Origin: Prevotella sp.
GTDB taxonomy: Bacteria; Bacteroidota; Bacteroidia; Bacteroidales; Bacteroidaceae
DNA length: 33,428 bases
Reading direction: 5' to 3'
NCBI GenBank assembly: GCA_016291915.1
Contig: JAEEZP010000304.1
Coordinates: forward strand, 1-33,428
Shown here: positions 24,101 to 32,823 of the stretch, in pieces
Layout of the letters: each line of letters starts with the position of its first letter
Position numbering within the stretch: the stretch's first letter is position 1
Program-made: the position numbers and the translations under genes
The notes under the pieces: model-generated
Databases searched by the model: none
Seen by the model: only the letters and a program-made list of their open reading frames with translations
Told to the model about the DNA's origin: nothing

Positions 24101-27100
24101 ATGGAGAGAATGCAGAAAAGCAAAAGCAGAATGCTGTCTGTATTATTATCAATTGTCTTAATGTGCGTGGCTTTCCCCTCGCATGTTCAGGCGCAGAATA
24201 ATCAGACAGGGAAGAAAGATCTGGTGACTCTCGACATGAAGTCAGCAACCGTCACCCAAGTATTCCGACAGATTAAAGAACAGACGGGATACCACTTTGT
24301 GATCAACAGTGATCTTGCCTCCTCATTGCCAAAGGTTAATGTGCAGGTGAAAAACAAGTCAGTGCCTGAGGTACTCGACATTGTTTTGGCCAACCTTGAT
24401 TGTGCGTATGAGATCAATGGGAACATGATCACTGTGTATAAGAAGTCTGTTCCCAGAACAGTGACTAGTGTACCGGCGACCACCAACCCAACTGGCAGAA
24501 GGGTGGCCCTGCGTGGTGTCGTTTCCGATGACAGTGGTAATCCACTGCCGGGTGCAACCGTTAAGGTTGACGGCGGAAACGAGATGACGGTAAGCGATGC
24601 CGACGGTAATTACACCCTTTATGTAGATGCCAACGAGAAGCGCAGTATCGTTTATTCGTTCGTCGGCATGGAGGACAAGAAAGTACGTTACAATGGACAG
24701 CGTGTACAGGATGTTCGCCTACGTGACGACAGTCATGTACTCGGTGAGGTAGAGGTGTTCGGCAACGGTATCTTCAAGCGCCGTACCGAGAGCTTTACCG
24801 GTAGTGCAGCAACGTATAACCAGGAGGACTTAAAGAGTGTGGGTAATGCCAATATCCTGAAGAGTCTTGCCGACCTGGATCCGTCGTTTATCCTTGAAGA
24901 CAACGTGCTCAACGGTAGTGACCCGAATGCTCTGAATGACATCACCATCCGTGGTAATGCATCGTTTGCAGGCTTGCAGGGAGAATATTCCGGTAACCCG
25001 AACTCACCGCTCTTCATCATCGACGGTTTCGAGTCATCACAACAGCAAGTGTTCGACCTCGATATCAACCGTGTGGAGAATGTGACGATTCTGAAGGATG
25101 CTGCTGCCAAGGCTATCTATGGAGCCAAGGCTGCTAACGGTGTCGTGGTTGTTGAGACCAAACAGCCGGAGGCAGGACGTATCCGTCTGACTTACACCGG
25201 TGATGTGAATGTCACAGCTCCTGACTTGAGCAGTTATGACCTGACAAATGCTGAGGAGAAACTGCTTGTGGAAAAGAACTCCGGTCGTTATGACGCCAGC
25301 TCTCCTTCTTTTGCACAGAGTTATCGTGAGCAGTATAATGAGATTCAGAAGAATATCTCTCGCGGTGTGGACACTTATTGGTTGGCAAAACCACTTCGTA
25401 CAGGTGTCGGACATAAGCATACTATTTATATGGAAGGTGGTGACGACAGAATGCGTTACAGTGGAACAGTTTCTTACAACGGTGTAACCGGTGTTATGAA
25501 GGGTTCTGATCGTAGAACAGTCTCCGGAAATATCCAGTTGAGCTACCGCTATAAGACATTGCTCTTCCGTAACTCACTGAGTATTACCTCTAATAAGGCA
25601 GACAACTCTCCTTACGGATCCTTCTCCAGCTATTCTTCAGCTAACCCTTATTTCTCACCATATGATGAGAACGGTAACCTGGTAAAGGTGCTGGGATATT
25701 TCCAAAATCCAGGAACAGGTGGTTCACGTACCACTTACTACAATCCATTATATAATGCCACAATCGGCACAAAGGATTTCTCAAAATACAACGAATACAC
25801 CGAAAACTTCTATATAGAGTGGCGTCCCACCAAGCAATGGACCTTCTTAGGACGTTTCGGTTATACACATCAGGATAACCAGAGTGATGTGTTCTATCCC
25901 GGTGACCATACACGATTCACTGAGTGGACGGGAGACAGATACTTCCAGCGTGGATCTTACTCCATGACAAACGGTAACAGTGAGAATATCTCTGCCGACC
26001 TTGCAGGTACCTATACCGGCAGATGGGATAAGCACTTGCTCATTGCCAATGCTGCATGGAGTATGAACTCCAGTTCTTCTTATACCCACGGTATGGAAGC
26101 ATGGGGATTCCTCAACAACCATGTTGACTATATCAACTTCGCTAAGCAGTATGCAGAGAATGGTCGCCCGTCAGGTTCTGAGGCTAAGACTCGTTCACTG
26201 GGTATCACAGGTACTGCCAACTATTCTTATGATGAGCGTTATCTCTTTGACTTCTCCGTACGTTACAACGGTTCTTCCATCTTCGGATCTAACAACCGCT
26301 GGGGTACTTTCTGGTCAACCGGTATTGGTTGGAATATCCATAACGAGAAGTTCGTGAAAGAGAATATGCGTTGGATTAATCAGTTTAAGATCCGTGGCAG
26401 TTATGGACTTACCGGTAGCCAGAACTTCAGCCCATATCAAGCATTGGCTACCTATCAGTTCTATGACAACATCGTTTATGACAATATCGTAGGTGCTTAC
26501 CTGATGGCTGTCAACAACGATAACCTGAAGTGGCAGCAGACAGCCGACCTGAACTTCGGTGCTGATATCCGACTGTTTAACTCACTTAGTCTGAGAATCG
26601 ATGTCTATAACAGCACGACGAAGGATGCGCTCCTCGCCATGACACTGCCTACCTCTACTGGATTCAACTCCTATCAGGAGAACCTCGGTAATATCGTCAA
26701 TAAAGGTTTTGACGCATCTGCCAGCTGGCGCTTCTTCCACAAAGGACATAACTATATGTCATTGAATGGATCAGTAAGCCATAATACGAATAAGGTGAAG
26801 GAGATTAACGACGCCCTCCGCTCATTCAATGAGACACAGGATGCAACAGGTGTTACTACCCCAATCATCCGTTATGAGGAAGGACAGTCAATGTCTGTCA
26901 TCTGGGCCGTTAAATCACTGGGTATCGACCCTGCAACCGGTCAAGAGGTATTCGTGAAGAAAGACGGTAGTACAACCTATAACTATTCTACCGACGACTA
27001 TATCGTAGCCGGTGACAGTAATCCTAAATGGCGTGGAAATTTCGGTTTGAGCGGTGAGTATGAGGGTATCGGACTGAACATATCATTCCGTTATCGTCTG

Positions 27101-27478
27101 GGTGGTGATGTTTACAACCAGACCCTCGTTGACCGTGTGGAGAATGTGAATGTGGCTAACAACGTTGACCGCCGTGTGCTCAAAGACACTTGGCATCAGG
27201 TAGGCGACGTGGCAACCTTCAAGCGTATCAGATACACGCCGTCAACAACGTATGCTACCACTCGTTTCGTGGAACGTGATAATATCCTTGAGCTTGCATC
27301 ACTTTCTGCATACTATGACTTCAAGTATCAGTCATGGCTGCACAATCTGAAGATGGAGCGCCTGCGCGTACAGTTCTATATGAACGATATCTTCCATCTG
27401 TCAACGGTGAAGCAGGAGCGCGGTCTCTCTTATCCGTATGCCCGCAGTTTCTCGTTCTCGATATCCGCAACATTCTAA
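24101..27478 (+). CDS. SusC/RagA-type TonB-dependent receptor with N-terminal STN domain
   Basis: An outer-membrane importer of 1125 residues. In order: signal peptide (to about residue 32, ending HVQAQ); an STN signalling domain (about 40-112, LVTLDMKSATVTQVFRQIKE); a carboxypeptidase-regulatory-like domain (about 133-215, VALRGVVSDDSGNPLPGATV); a plug with IIDGFESSQQQ and ILKDAAAKAIYG-type sequence; and a long beta barrel ending in aromatic ATF. The STN domain is present only in transducer-type receptors and matches the sigma/FecR pair upstream. The imported substrate is unknown; SusC proteins carry oligosaccharides, peptides or chelated metals. Confidence 0.97.
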   Translation: MERMQKSKSRMLSVLLSIVLMCVAFPSHVQAQNNQTGKKDLVTLDMKSATVTQVFRQIKEQTGYHFVINSDLASSLPKVNVQVKNKSVPEVLDIVLANLDCAYEINGNMITVYKKSVPRTVTSVPATTNPTGRRVALRGVVSDDSGNPLPGATVKVDGGNEMTVSDADGNYTLYVDANEKRSIVYSFVGMEDKKVRYNGQRVQDVRLRDDSHVLGEVEVFGNGIFKRRTESFTGSAATYNQEDLKSVGNANILKSLADLDPSFILEDNVLNGSDPNALNDITIRGNASFAGLQGEYSGNPNSPLFIIDGFESSQQQVFDLDINRVENVTILKDAAAKAIYGAKAANGVVVVETKQPEAGRIRLTYTGDVNVTAPDLSSYDLTNAEEKLLVEKNSGRYDASSPSFAQSYREQYNEIQKNISRGVDTYWLAKPLRTGVGHKHTIYMEGGDDRMRYSGTVSYNGVTGVMKGSDRRTVSGNIQLSYRYKTLLFRNSLSITSNKADNSPYGSFSSYSSANPYFSPYDENGNLVKVLGYFQNPGTGGSRTTYYNPLYNATIGTKDFSKYNEYTENFYIEWRPTKQWTFLGRFGYTHQDNQSDVFYPGDHTRFTEWTGDRYFQRGSYSMTNGNSENISADLAGTYTGRWDKHLLIANAAWSMNSSSSYTHGMEAWGFLNNHVDYINFAKQYAENGRPSGSEAKTRSLGITGTANYSYDERYLFDFSVRYNGSSIFGSNNRWGTFWSTGIGWNIHNEKFVKENMRWINQFKIRGSYGLTGSQNFSPYQALATYQFYDNIVYDNIVGAYLMAVNNDNLKWQQTADLNFGADIRLFNSLSLRIDVYNSTTKDALLAMTLPTSTGFNSYQENLGNIVNKGFDASASWRFFHKGHNYMSLNGSVSHNTNKVKEINDALRSFNETQDATGVTTPIIRYEEGQSMSVIWAVKSLGIDPATGQEVFVKKDGSTTYNYSTDDYIVAGDSNPKWRGNFGLSGEYEGIGLNISFRYRLGGDVYNQTLVDRVENVNVANNVDRRVLKDTWHQVGDVATFKRIRYTPSTTYATTRFVERDNILELASLSAYYDFKYQSWLHNLKMERLRVQFYMNDIFHLSTVKQERGLSYPYARSFSFSISATF

Positions 27479-27505
27479 TATCACCTATTACAATATAGAA
27501 GCAAT

Positions 27506-28933
27506 ATGAATAAGAATATATATTATATAGTATTTGCACTCATGCTGACATTCAGTTTGTCTGCTTGTAACGACTGGCTTGATGTCAATCCTGAGTCACA
27601 GGTAGAAGACAACGAGCTGTTCGAGTCTGAATCTGGTTTCAAAGAGGCATTGGCAGGCGTATATTCGGGAATGGTCAGCGAAGCTACCTATGCCAAGGAA
27701 GCCCTTTATGGAGCATACGCTGTATTAGCACAGGAGTGGATCAACGTACCGACAAGTTATCAGGATCTGATAGCTTACAACTATGATGCTACGTCACCCA
27801 CCAATCTGTTTGCCAATATCTGGCGTTCCAATTACAATGCCATCGCTAACGACAATAACCTGTTGAAAGCCATTGATGAGAACCGTTATAAGTTCAGTGG
27901 TAACAACTACAACATCATCAAGGGTGAGGCACTTGCCCTGCGGGCATTACTTCATTTCGACCTGCTCCGCGCTTTCGGTGTGAGCTATGAGGTGAACGCC
28001 AATATGCCGTCTATTCCATACAGTACGGAGTTGTCTTACCGTGTATTCCCACAGTTGAGCGTAAGAGATGTGGCAGAGAAAGTCATTGCCGACCTGAAAG
28101 AGGCTGAGCAACTGCTCAAGGTGGATCCTATCTATACCGGTGAGGAGGTGACCGAGTCTGATGACAATGGTTATCTGATGCACCGCACACTTCACATGAA
28201 CTACTACGCTGTGAAAGGTTTGGAGGCTCGTGTGTATATGTGGACAAAACAGTATGACCTTGCCAAGGCTGCCGCTGAGGAAGTGATCAACTCCGGAAAG
28301 TTCTCTTGGGCAACACCACCGGCAATAATCAGTCAGGGAACAAATAATTATCCTACAACCAGTGAGCATCTTTTTGCACTCGACGATGTGAACCTGAGCA
28401 ACCGTGCGGACAACTACTTCAACGAGAATGTGAACACTTCCAGTTTCTCTCTCGATGCTACCACGCTGCTCGACTATTACGATAGTGAGACAACGGATTA
28501 CCGTTATCTGTATCAGTTTGCCAGCGGAACAAACTACGACTACGTAGATAACCGCTATAGTACAAAATATTGGTCACCGAGTTCCAGTTCTTCAGGTGGT
28601 GCCAATCGTCTGCCGATCATTCGTCTGAGTGAGCTTTATCTGATTCTCTCAGAAATTGATTATCGCAATGGTGGAACGGGTCTTGACCGACTCAATGAGT
28701 TACATAGCGCACGTGGAGTGGGTGATTTGGACATGGCGGTTGATTACTATGATACACTGATTCGTGAATACCGTCGTGAGTTTATCGGTGAGGGACAGTT
28801 GTTCTTCCTCTATAAGCGTCTTAACTATGCAACGATTCTCCGTAGCGACGTAGATCCTATTGCAGAAAAGATTTATACCTTCCCGTTACCGCAGAGTGAG
28901 ACATCTGCCGCACAGCGTGAAGCTAACCGTTAA
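27506..28933 (+). CDS. SusD/RagB-type surface substrate-binding lipoprotein
   Basis: A 475-residue lipoprotein. The signal ends in a lipobox (TFSLSACNDWLDV, Cys about residue 21). The N-terminal DWLDVNPESQ, the TPR-rich helical part (KGEALALRALLHFDLLRAFG, HMNYYAVKGLEARVYMW) and the C-terminal SEIDYRNGGTGLDRLNELHS and YRREFIGEGQLFFLYKRL are standard for the family. It caps the SusC barrel and captures the substrate at the cell surface. It starts 27 nt after SusC. Confidence 0.97.
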   Translation: MNKNIYYIVFALMLTFSLSACNDWLDVNPESQVEDNELFESESGFKEALAGVYSGMVSEATYAKEALYGAYAVLAQEWINVPTSYQDLIAYNYDATSPTNLFANIWRSNYNAIANDNNLLKAIDENRYKFSGNNYNIIKGEALALRALLHFDLLRAFGVSYEVNANMPSIPYSTELSYRVFPQLSVRDVAEKVIADLKEAEQLLKVDPIYTGEEVTESDDNGYLMHRTLHMNYYAVKGLEARVYMWTKQYDLAKAAAEEVINSGKFSWATPPAIISQGTNNYPTTSEHLFALDDVNLSNRADNYFNENVNTSSFSLDATTLLDYYDSETTDYRYLYQFASGTNYDYVDNRYSTKYWSPSSSSSGGANRLPIIRLSELYLILSEIDYRNGGTGLDRLNELHSARGVGDLDMAVDYYDTLIREYRREFIGEGQLFFLYKRLNYATILRSDVDPIAEKIYTFPLPQSETSAAQREANR

Positions 28934-28937
28934 CATA

Positions 28938-29723
28938 ATGAAGAAGATGGATATGAAAAAGGTATTTTTCTATATACAGGCAGCACTGCTGATGGTATTG
29001 TCATTAGGCAGTTGCAGTGAGAATGAAACACCTGTTTATGACACCAGCCTATCTGCATTGCATATATGGGTGGGTCGTCAGGCTATTCCTTCTGATCAGG
29101 TGATCTACAACTACTCGTATACCATGGGTACCGACAGCGTGGTGTTCTACGCACGTGTACTCGGCATGCCGGCAGATCATGATCGACAGTTCACCCTCGA
29201 AGCCTTCGAAGGAAACATACAGGAGGCAGCAGGCAGTTATACGATAGGTACATACACTATTCCTGCAGGCGCTATTGAGGGTAGTTTCCCGATCTATTTC
29301 AATACGGCAGCCTTGTCTAACCCAGCCGCTTTTTCAACAAGCGATGGCGAACTGCATCTCCGACTGGCTCCCAACAGCGAGTTTGAGACAGGTGCTACGG
29401 AACTGAGTGTTATCAATATTGTTTTGCGTAATTACCTCTCTAAACCCGAAGACTGGGATGCCGCTGTTTATCCGAACCGGCCTTATCTCAATTATTTCGG
29501 TGCTTACAGCAAGGTGAAGTATCAGTTTATGATTCAGACGATAGGACTAGTTGACTTCCATATCTCATGGACACAGTCTGTCAACTACAATGAATCAACA
29601 AACACCGTTTCTGATCCCTATGCTCAGTATCTCCGCCAGCAGCTTGTGGTTGCACTTGAGGAATACAACAGTACACACAGTACTCCGTTGACCGATGAGA
29701 ATGGTACTATCGTAACGTTTTAA
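28938..29723 (+). CDS. DUF4843 domain lipoprotein
   Basis: From the ATG at 28938 (MKKMDMKKVFFY) the product has 261 residues. The reading frame is open further upstream but overlaps SusD there. The lipobox is LSLGSCSEN. The DUF4843 body has YTMGTDSVVFYARVLGMPAD and the later YLSKPEDWD and YFGAYSKVKYQFMI. DUF4843 proteins accompany certain SusC/SusD pairs as a third surface lipoprotein; the role is unknown, probably substrate capture. The gap after SusD is 4 nt, so the genes are coupled. Confidence 0.88.
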   Translation: MKKMDMKKVFFYIQAALLMVLSLGSCSENETPVYDTSLSALHIWVGRQAIPSDQVIYNYSYTMGTDSVVFYARVLGMPADHDRQFTLEAFEGNIQEAAGSYTIGTYTIPAGAIEGSFPIYFNTAALSNPAAFSTSDGELHLRLAPNSEFETGATELSVINIVLRNYLSKPEDWDAAVYPNRPYLNYFGAYSKVKYQFMIQTIGLVDFHISWTQSVNYNESTNTVSDPYAQYLRQQLVVALEEYNSTHSTPLTDENGTIVTF

Positions 29724-29742
29724 CTAATTAATTAATCCGATT

Positions 29743-31323
29743 ATGAACAGATTAAGATTATCCTTATATACTTTTGCAGTTGTTTTGTTCTGTATGTGTG
29801 TTACAGCATGTTACGAAGACAAGGGCAACTACGATTATACTGAACTGACAGAAGTCAGGATCGATACGGTGGGTACAGGAATTCTGGATTTTTACAGTGT
29901 GCAGCGTTACGATGTGTTGACACTGGCTCCCAACGTATATTATGATGGCAGACTGGCTACCGACAGTGATCCGCTGGATTATGTGTGGACGATGTATGCA
30001 ACGGCCACTAGTGCTATCACTGACTATACGGTGGACACTTTAGGTACTGAGCGTGTTCTGAGTGCTCCCATCACCCGTAAGGCTGAGTCGTATGCTTTGC
30101 AGTTGACTGTTACCAACCGTGAGGATCTCACCCAGACTTATTTCCGTACGAGTCTGCGTGTGGATGAGGTGATTGCCGGTGGTTGGGTGGTATTCTATGA
30201 ATGTGCCGATGAACCTGGCAAGAGCGATGTGGGTGTGGTGATGAATAATCTCACCAAGAGGAATCTTGTCAAGGACCGTGAGTTCTGGGATCTTTACACA
30301 GCCTCCAATGGAGAGCATCTCGACGGTGTGCCGGTGAGAGTACGTAAGACCGTGGTGTCTCTGGCCGATGACCCCATCACAATGGTAACCGACAAGGAAC
30401 TGGTGCTGGTTAACAATGCATCGTTCGTCAATACCTTTAATTTTGAAGACTTCTTCTTCGATGCTCCTTCTGTCCGCAAGATAGCGTTCTACGGAAATAC
30501 GGGTATGGCAGCACGTGGTGAGTTGCTCATCAATGATAATAAGGTATACACCACTTCGTGGAACGGTTTGAGTCGTACAAACTCTTTCGGTGTGGGCTCT
30601 TATGGTGATTACGGTGAATTGGCTCCATGGGCAAGTGACATCAAGGGACAGAACTTCAACTCGGTGGTTTATGACCAGACCAACAAGCGTTTCATCAAAC
30701 AGAACTATGGTACGGTAGAGATGACTCCTTTCGCTGCTCAGGATGAGGATGTGGCCTTCGACGTGAACAATGTCGGCGGAACAATGCTGATGGGTGACTA
30801 TGGTATGGGTGCCTCTGTCAACATGCCTTACGAATATCATATCTTCAGTAATGGTAACGAGCGTTTCCTTACCATCAGCAACTTTGCGAATACCAATGCT
30901 GCTTCTACACGTGTGGGTATGAACAAGTATGATATCACGGCTTCTCCTGGAATTCAGCAGGCTACAACCATGGCAGCTGCCAGCTTGGGACAGTATGTGC
31001 TCTATGGCTCAGGCAATAAGGTTTATAACCTGCAGTACAACCGCTCAACGACTGCTGATGTTTATTGGACAGCTCCATCCAGTGGTGAGGAGGTCGTTTG
31101 CATCCGTATGCAGAAATTCTACTTCTTCACGCTCCACAGAGCTATGCTCCCGAACGCCGACGCTGTGGTTCATATCGCAACCTGGAATGAGTCCACGAAG
31201 GAGGGTAAGGTTTATATGTATCAGATCAATCCTGCCAGTGGCGCTTTCGTAGGTGATCCGTATATCTACACTGTGCCCGGCAAGGTGAAGGATATGTGCT
31301 GGAACTCTATCATGGGTGGATGA
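29743..31323 (+). CDS. PKD-like family lipoprotein
   Basis: A 526-residue lipoprotein whose mature start is C-YEDKGNYDY, the signature of the PKD-like family in SUS operons. The lipobox is CVTAC, near residue 23. The N-terminal third has immunoglobulin-like beta strands (APNVYYDGRLATDSDPLDYV). The rest has repeated beta-rich blocks that may form a propeller. No catalytic motif is seen. It follows the DUF4843 gene after 19 nt and presumably lies at the cell surface with SusD, but its ligand is unknown. Confidence 0.88.
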   Translation: MNRLRLSLYTFAVVLFCMCVTACYEDKGNYDYTELTEVRIDTVGTGILDFYSVQRYDVLTLAPNVYYDGRLATDSDPLDYVWTMYATATSAITDYTVDTLGTERVLSAPITRKAESYALQLTVTNREDLTQTYFRTSLRVDEVIAGGWVVFYECADEPGKSDVGVVMNNLTKRNLVKDREFWDLYTASNGEHLDGVPVRVRKTVVSLADDPITMVTDKELVLVNNASFVNTFNFEDFFFDAPSVRKIAFYGNTGMAARGELLINDNKVYTTSWNGLSRTNSFGVGSYGDYGELAPWASDIKGQNFNSVVYDQTNKRFIKQNYGTVEMTPFAAQDEDVAFDVNNVGGTMLMGDYGMGASVNMPYEYHIFSNGNERFLTISNFANTNAASTRVGMNKYDITASPGIQQATTMAAASLGQYVLYGSGNKVYNLQYNRSTTADVYWTAPSSGEEVVCIRMQKFYFFTLHRAMLPNADAVVHIATWNESTKEGKVYMYQINPASGAFVGDPYIYTVPGKVKDMCWNSIMGG

Positions 31324-31324
31324 T

Positions 31325-31386
31325 TTTAGTTTAGAGTTTAGGGTTTAGAGTTTAGAGTAATAACTCGTTTACTCGTTAACTTGTTT
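31325..31386 (+). repeat. Heptamer array (TTTAGRG)x4 followed by an octamer array
   Basis: TTTAG is followed by four phased heptamers TTTAGAG, TTTAGGG, TTTAGAG, TTTAGAG (31330-31357), the complement of the CYCTAAA unit at 17497. Then come three 8-nt units ACTCGTTT, ACTCGTTA, ACTTGTTT (31363-31386). The tract fills most of the 74-nt gap between the PKD-like and thioredoxin-like genes. Confidence 0.9.
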
Positions 31387-31397
31387 ACTAATATAAC

Positions 31398-32555
31398 ATG
31401 AAAAAACCGATTTTGTTAGTTGTAATGCTCCTGTTCCTTGTGCTTCATGCACAGGGACAGGGCATGGTTTTTGAACCGCAGGGAACCCTCTTCAAAGATG
31501 CTGTTGCCAAAGCACAGCAGACCGGTAAGAAGATTTTCCTGGATTGCTACACTTCCTGGTGTGGTCCTTGTAAGATGATGGCTCGCGATGTGTTCCCACA
31601 GGAGAAAGTGGGGGCTTTCATGAATGCCTCGTATGTCAACATCCAGATTGACATGGAGAAGGGTGAAGGCCCTGAGCTGGCTAAGAAATGGGAGGTTTCC
31701 GCTTATCCCACCTTTATTATCTTCAACAGCAACGGCCAGGAGATTGGACGATTCCTCGGTGGCAGTAATGCCGACGAGTTTATCAAACGTGTCGGTGATC
31801 ACAGTATCGACAAAGGCTCTGATGTGATGGATCAGCGCTGGAACAATGGTGAACGCAGTGAGGCATTCCTCTATGAATACCTTGCTACGCTGAGTAACAC
31901 CTACAAGCACAACCAGTGTAATCTCGTGGCTGAGGCATTGCTGAAGGGTAAGGCAGAGACATTCGCCAGTGATGAGAATCTGCGTAATGTCTTCATGCAG
32001 CATCTCACCAATCCGCTGGATCCTGCTTTCATCTATACTGCCAAGCACCCTGAAGCCCTAAAGGCTGCATTGGGTGACAGACAGGTAGATGGTAAACTCT
32101 TCCGTGTATGGAGCACCTTCGGTCGTGACCTGATCATCGAGGAGGGTGGTAAGGTATGGCTCGACCAAGAGCGCTTTGACAAATGGGTGGCGCTCATGAA
32201 TGAGTGTAATGTCATGGGAAGAGATTCCTATCGACTGAATACGCTTATCAAACTGGCTGAGCGGCAGAAAGACTGGCGTTCGTATGTGAACTGCTGCACA
32301 GAGTATTTCAACCATCCTGACTTGGATATCTCTGACCTTGAATTGCTGAAGTGGATGAACCCACTGATGAAGGAGTGTAATGATGCAGATCTCAAGAAAG
32401 AAGCTGCGGCCTTATTGCAGACACGCTATGATGATATCCAGAGTGGTAAGCGTCAGGCTCAGACACGTGCCGGTGCTATGACCATGTCAGGTAATCTTAC
32501 TGCAATCATGCCGCGTATCATCGCTGCCCTCAAAGGAGAGCGCACCGGCTTTTAG
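31398..32555 (+). CDS. Periplasmic thioredoxin-like protein
   Basis: A 385-residue secreted protein with a signal peptide (MKKPILLVVMLLFLVLHAQG). The thioredoxin fold spans about 25-135, with the redox site SWCGPCKMM (CGPC, residues 55-58) and the cis-proline in SAYPTFIIF. The remaining 250 residues are mostly helical and resemble no catalytic domain that I can name. Family members act as thiol-disulfide oxidoreductases or reductants in the periplasm. It is the last gene of the SUS operon, so it may keep the operon's proteins or a cysteine-containing or metal-bound substrate in the right redox state; that role is inferred. Confidence 0.9.
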   Translation: MKKPILLVVMLLFLVLHAQGQGMVFEPQGTLFKDAVAKAQQTGKKIFLDCYTSWCGPCKMMARDVFPQEKVGAFMNASYVNIQIDMEKGEGPELAKKWEVSAYPTFIIFNSNGQEIGRFLGGSNADEFIKRVGDHSIDKGSDVMDQRWNNGERSEAFLYEYLATLSNTYKHNQCNLVAEALLKGKAETFASDENLRNVFMQHLTNPLDPAFIYTAKHPEALKAALGDRQVDGKLFRVWSTFGRDLIIEEGGKVWLDQERFDKWVALMNECNVMGRDSYRLNTLIKLAERQKDWRSYVNCCTEYFNHPDLDISDLELLKWMNPLMKECNDADLKKEAAALLQTRYDDIQSGKRQAQTRAGAMTMSGNLTAIMPRIIAALKGERTGF

Positions 32556-32588
32556 TAGATCATAGTTACGTTTAGTTATTGATTGTTT

Positions 32589-32679
32589 CCATAGCATTCC
32601 CTCCAAGTGGAGGGGCTATGGGATGGTGAAAAGCCTCTTTGGTTCTTTCCCTTGGGAAGAGAAAGAATGAAGGAGGCTT
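32589..32679 (+). terminator. Tandem terminator-like hairpins after the SUS operon
   Basis: The first hairpin (32589-32621) has two stacked 7-bp stems, CCATAGC/GCTATGG and CCCTCCA/TGGAGGG, with a 3-nt bulge and a 2-nt loop. The second (32631-32679) is closed by AAGCCTC/GAGGCTT with TTCTTTC/GAAAGAA inside and is followed by CTTTCT. The first lacks a T-run. Together they probably end the operon transcript. Confidence 0.6.
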
Positions 32680-32760
32680 CTTTCTGTGACGTTTCTACAA
32701 GAAGGAAGAAGGTACAGAAAGAAAAAAACGAATGAGATGTGGTTTTTCATTTTTTTTTCG

Positions 32761-32768
32761 TATTTTTG
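32761..32768 (+). promoter_or_regulatory. Predicted -7 element (TATTTTTG) of the DUF3667 gene
   Basis: TATTTTTG matches TAnnTTTG. A T-rich stretch sits about 20 nt upstream where TTTG is expected, but the match is imperfect. The leader would be about 50 nt to the ATG at 32824. Confidence 0.45.
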
Positions 32769-32823
32769 CAACGATATTTTATAGTTTTGTATATCCTCAT
32801 TTGAAGAATTCCATCTGAAACAC

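Noticed and set aside
30040-30840. A 266-codon minus-strand ORF
   Set aside because: It is antisense to the PKD-like lipoprotein gene. The plus-strand frame has a lipobox, family signature and operon context, while the antisense frame has none.
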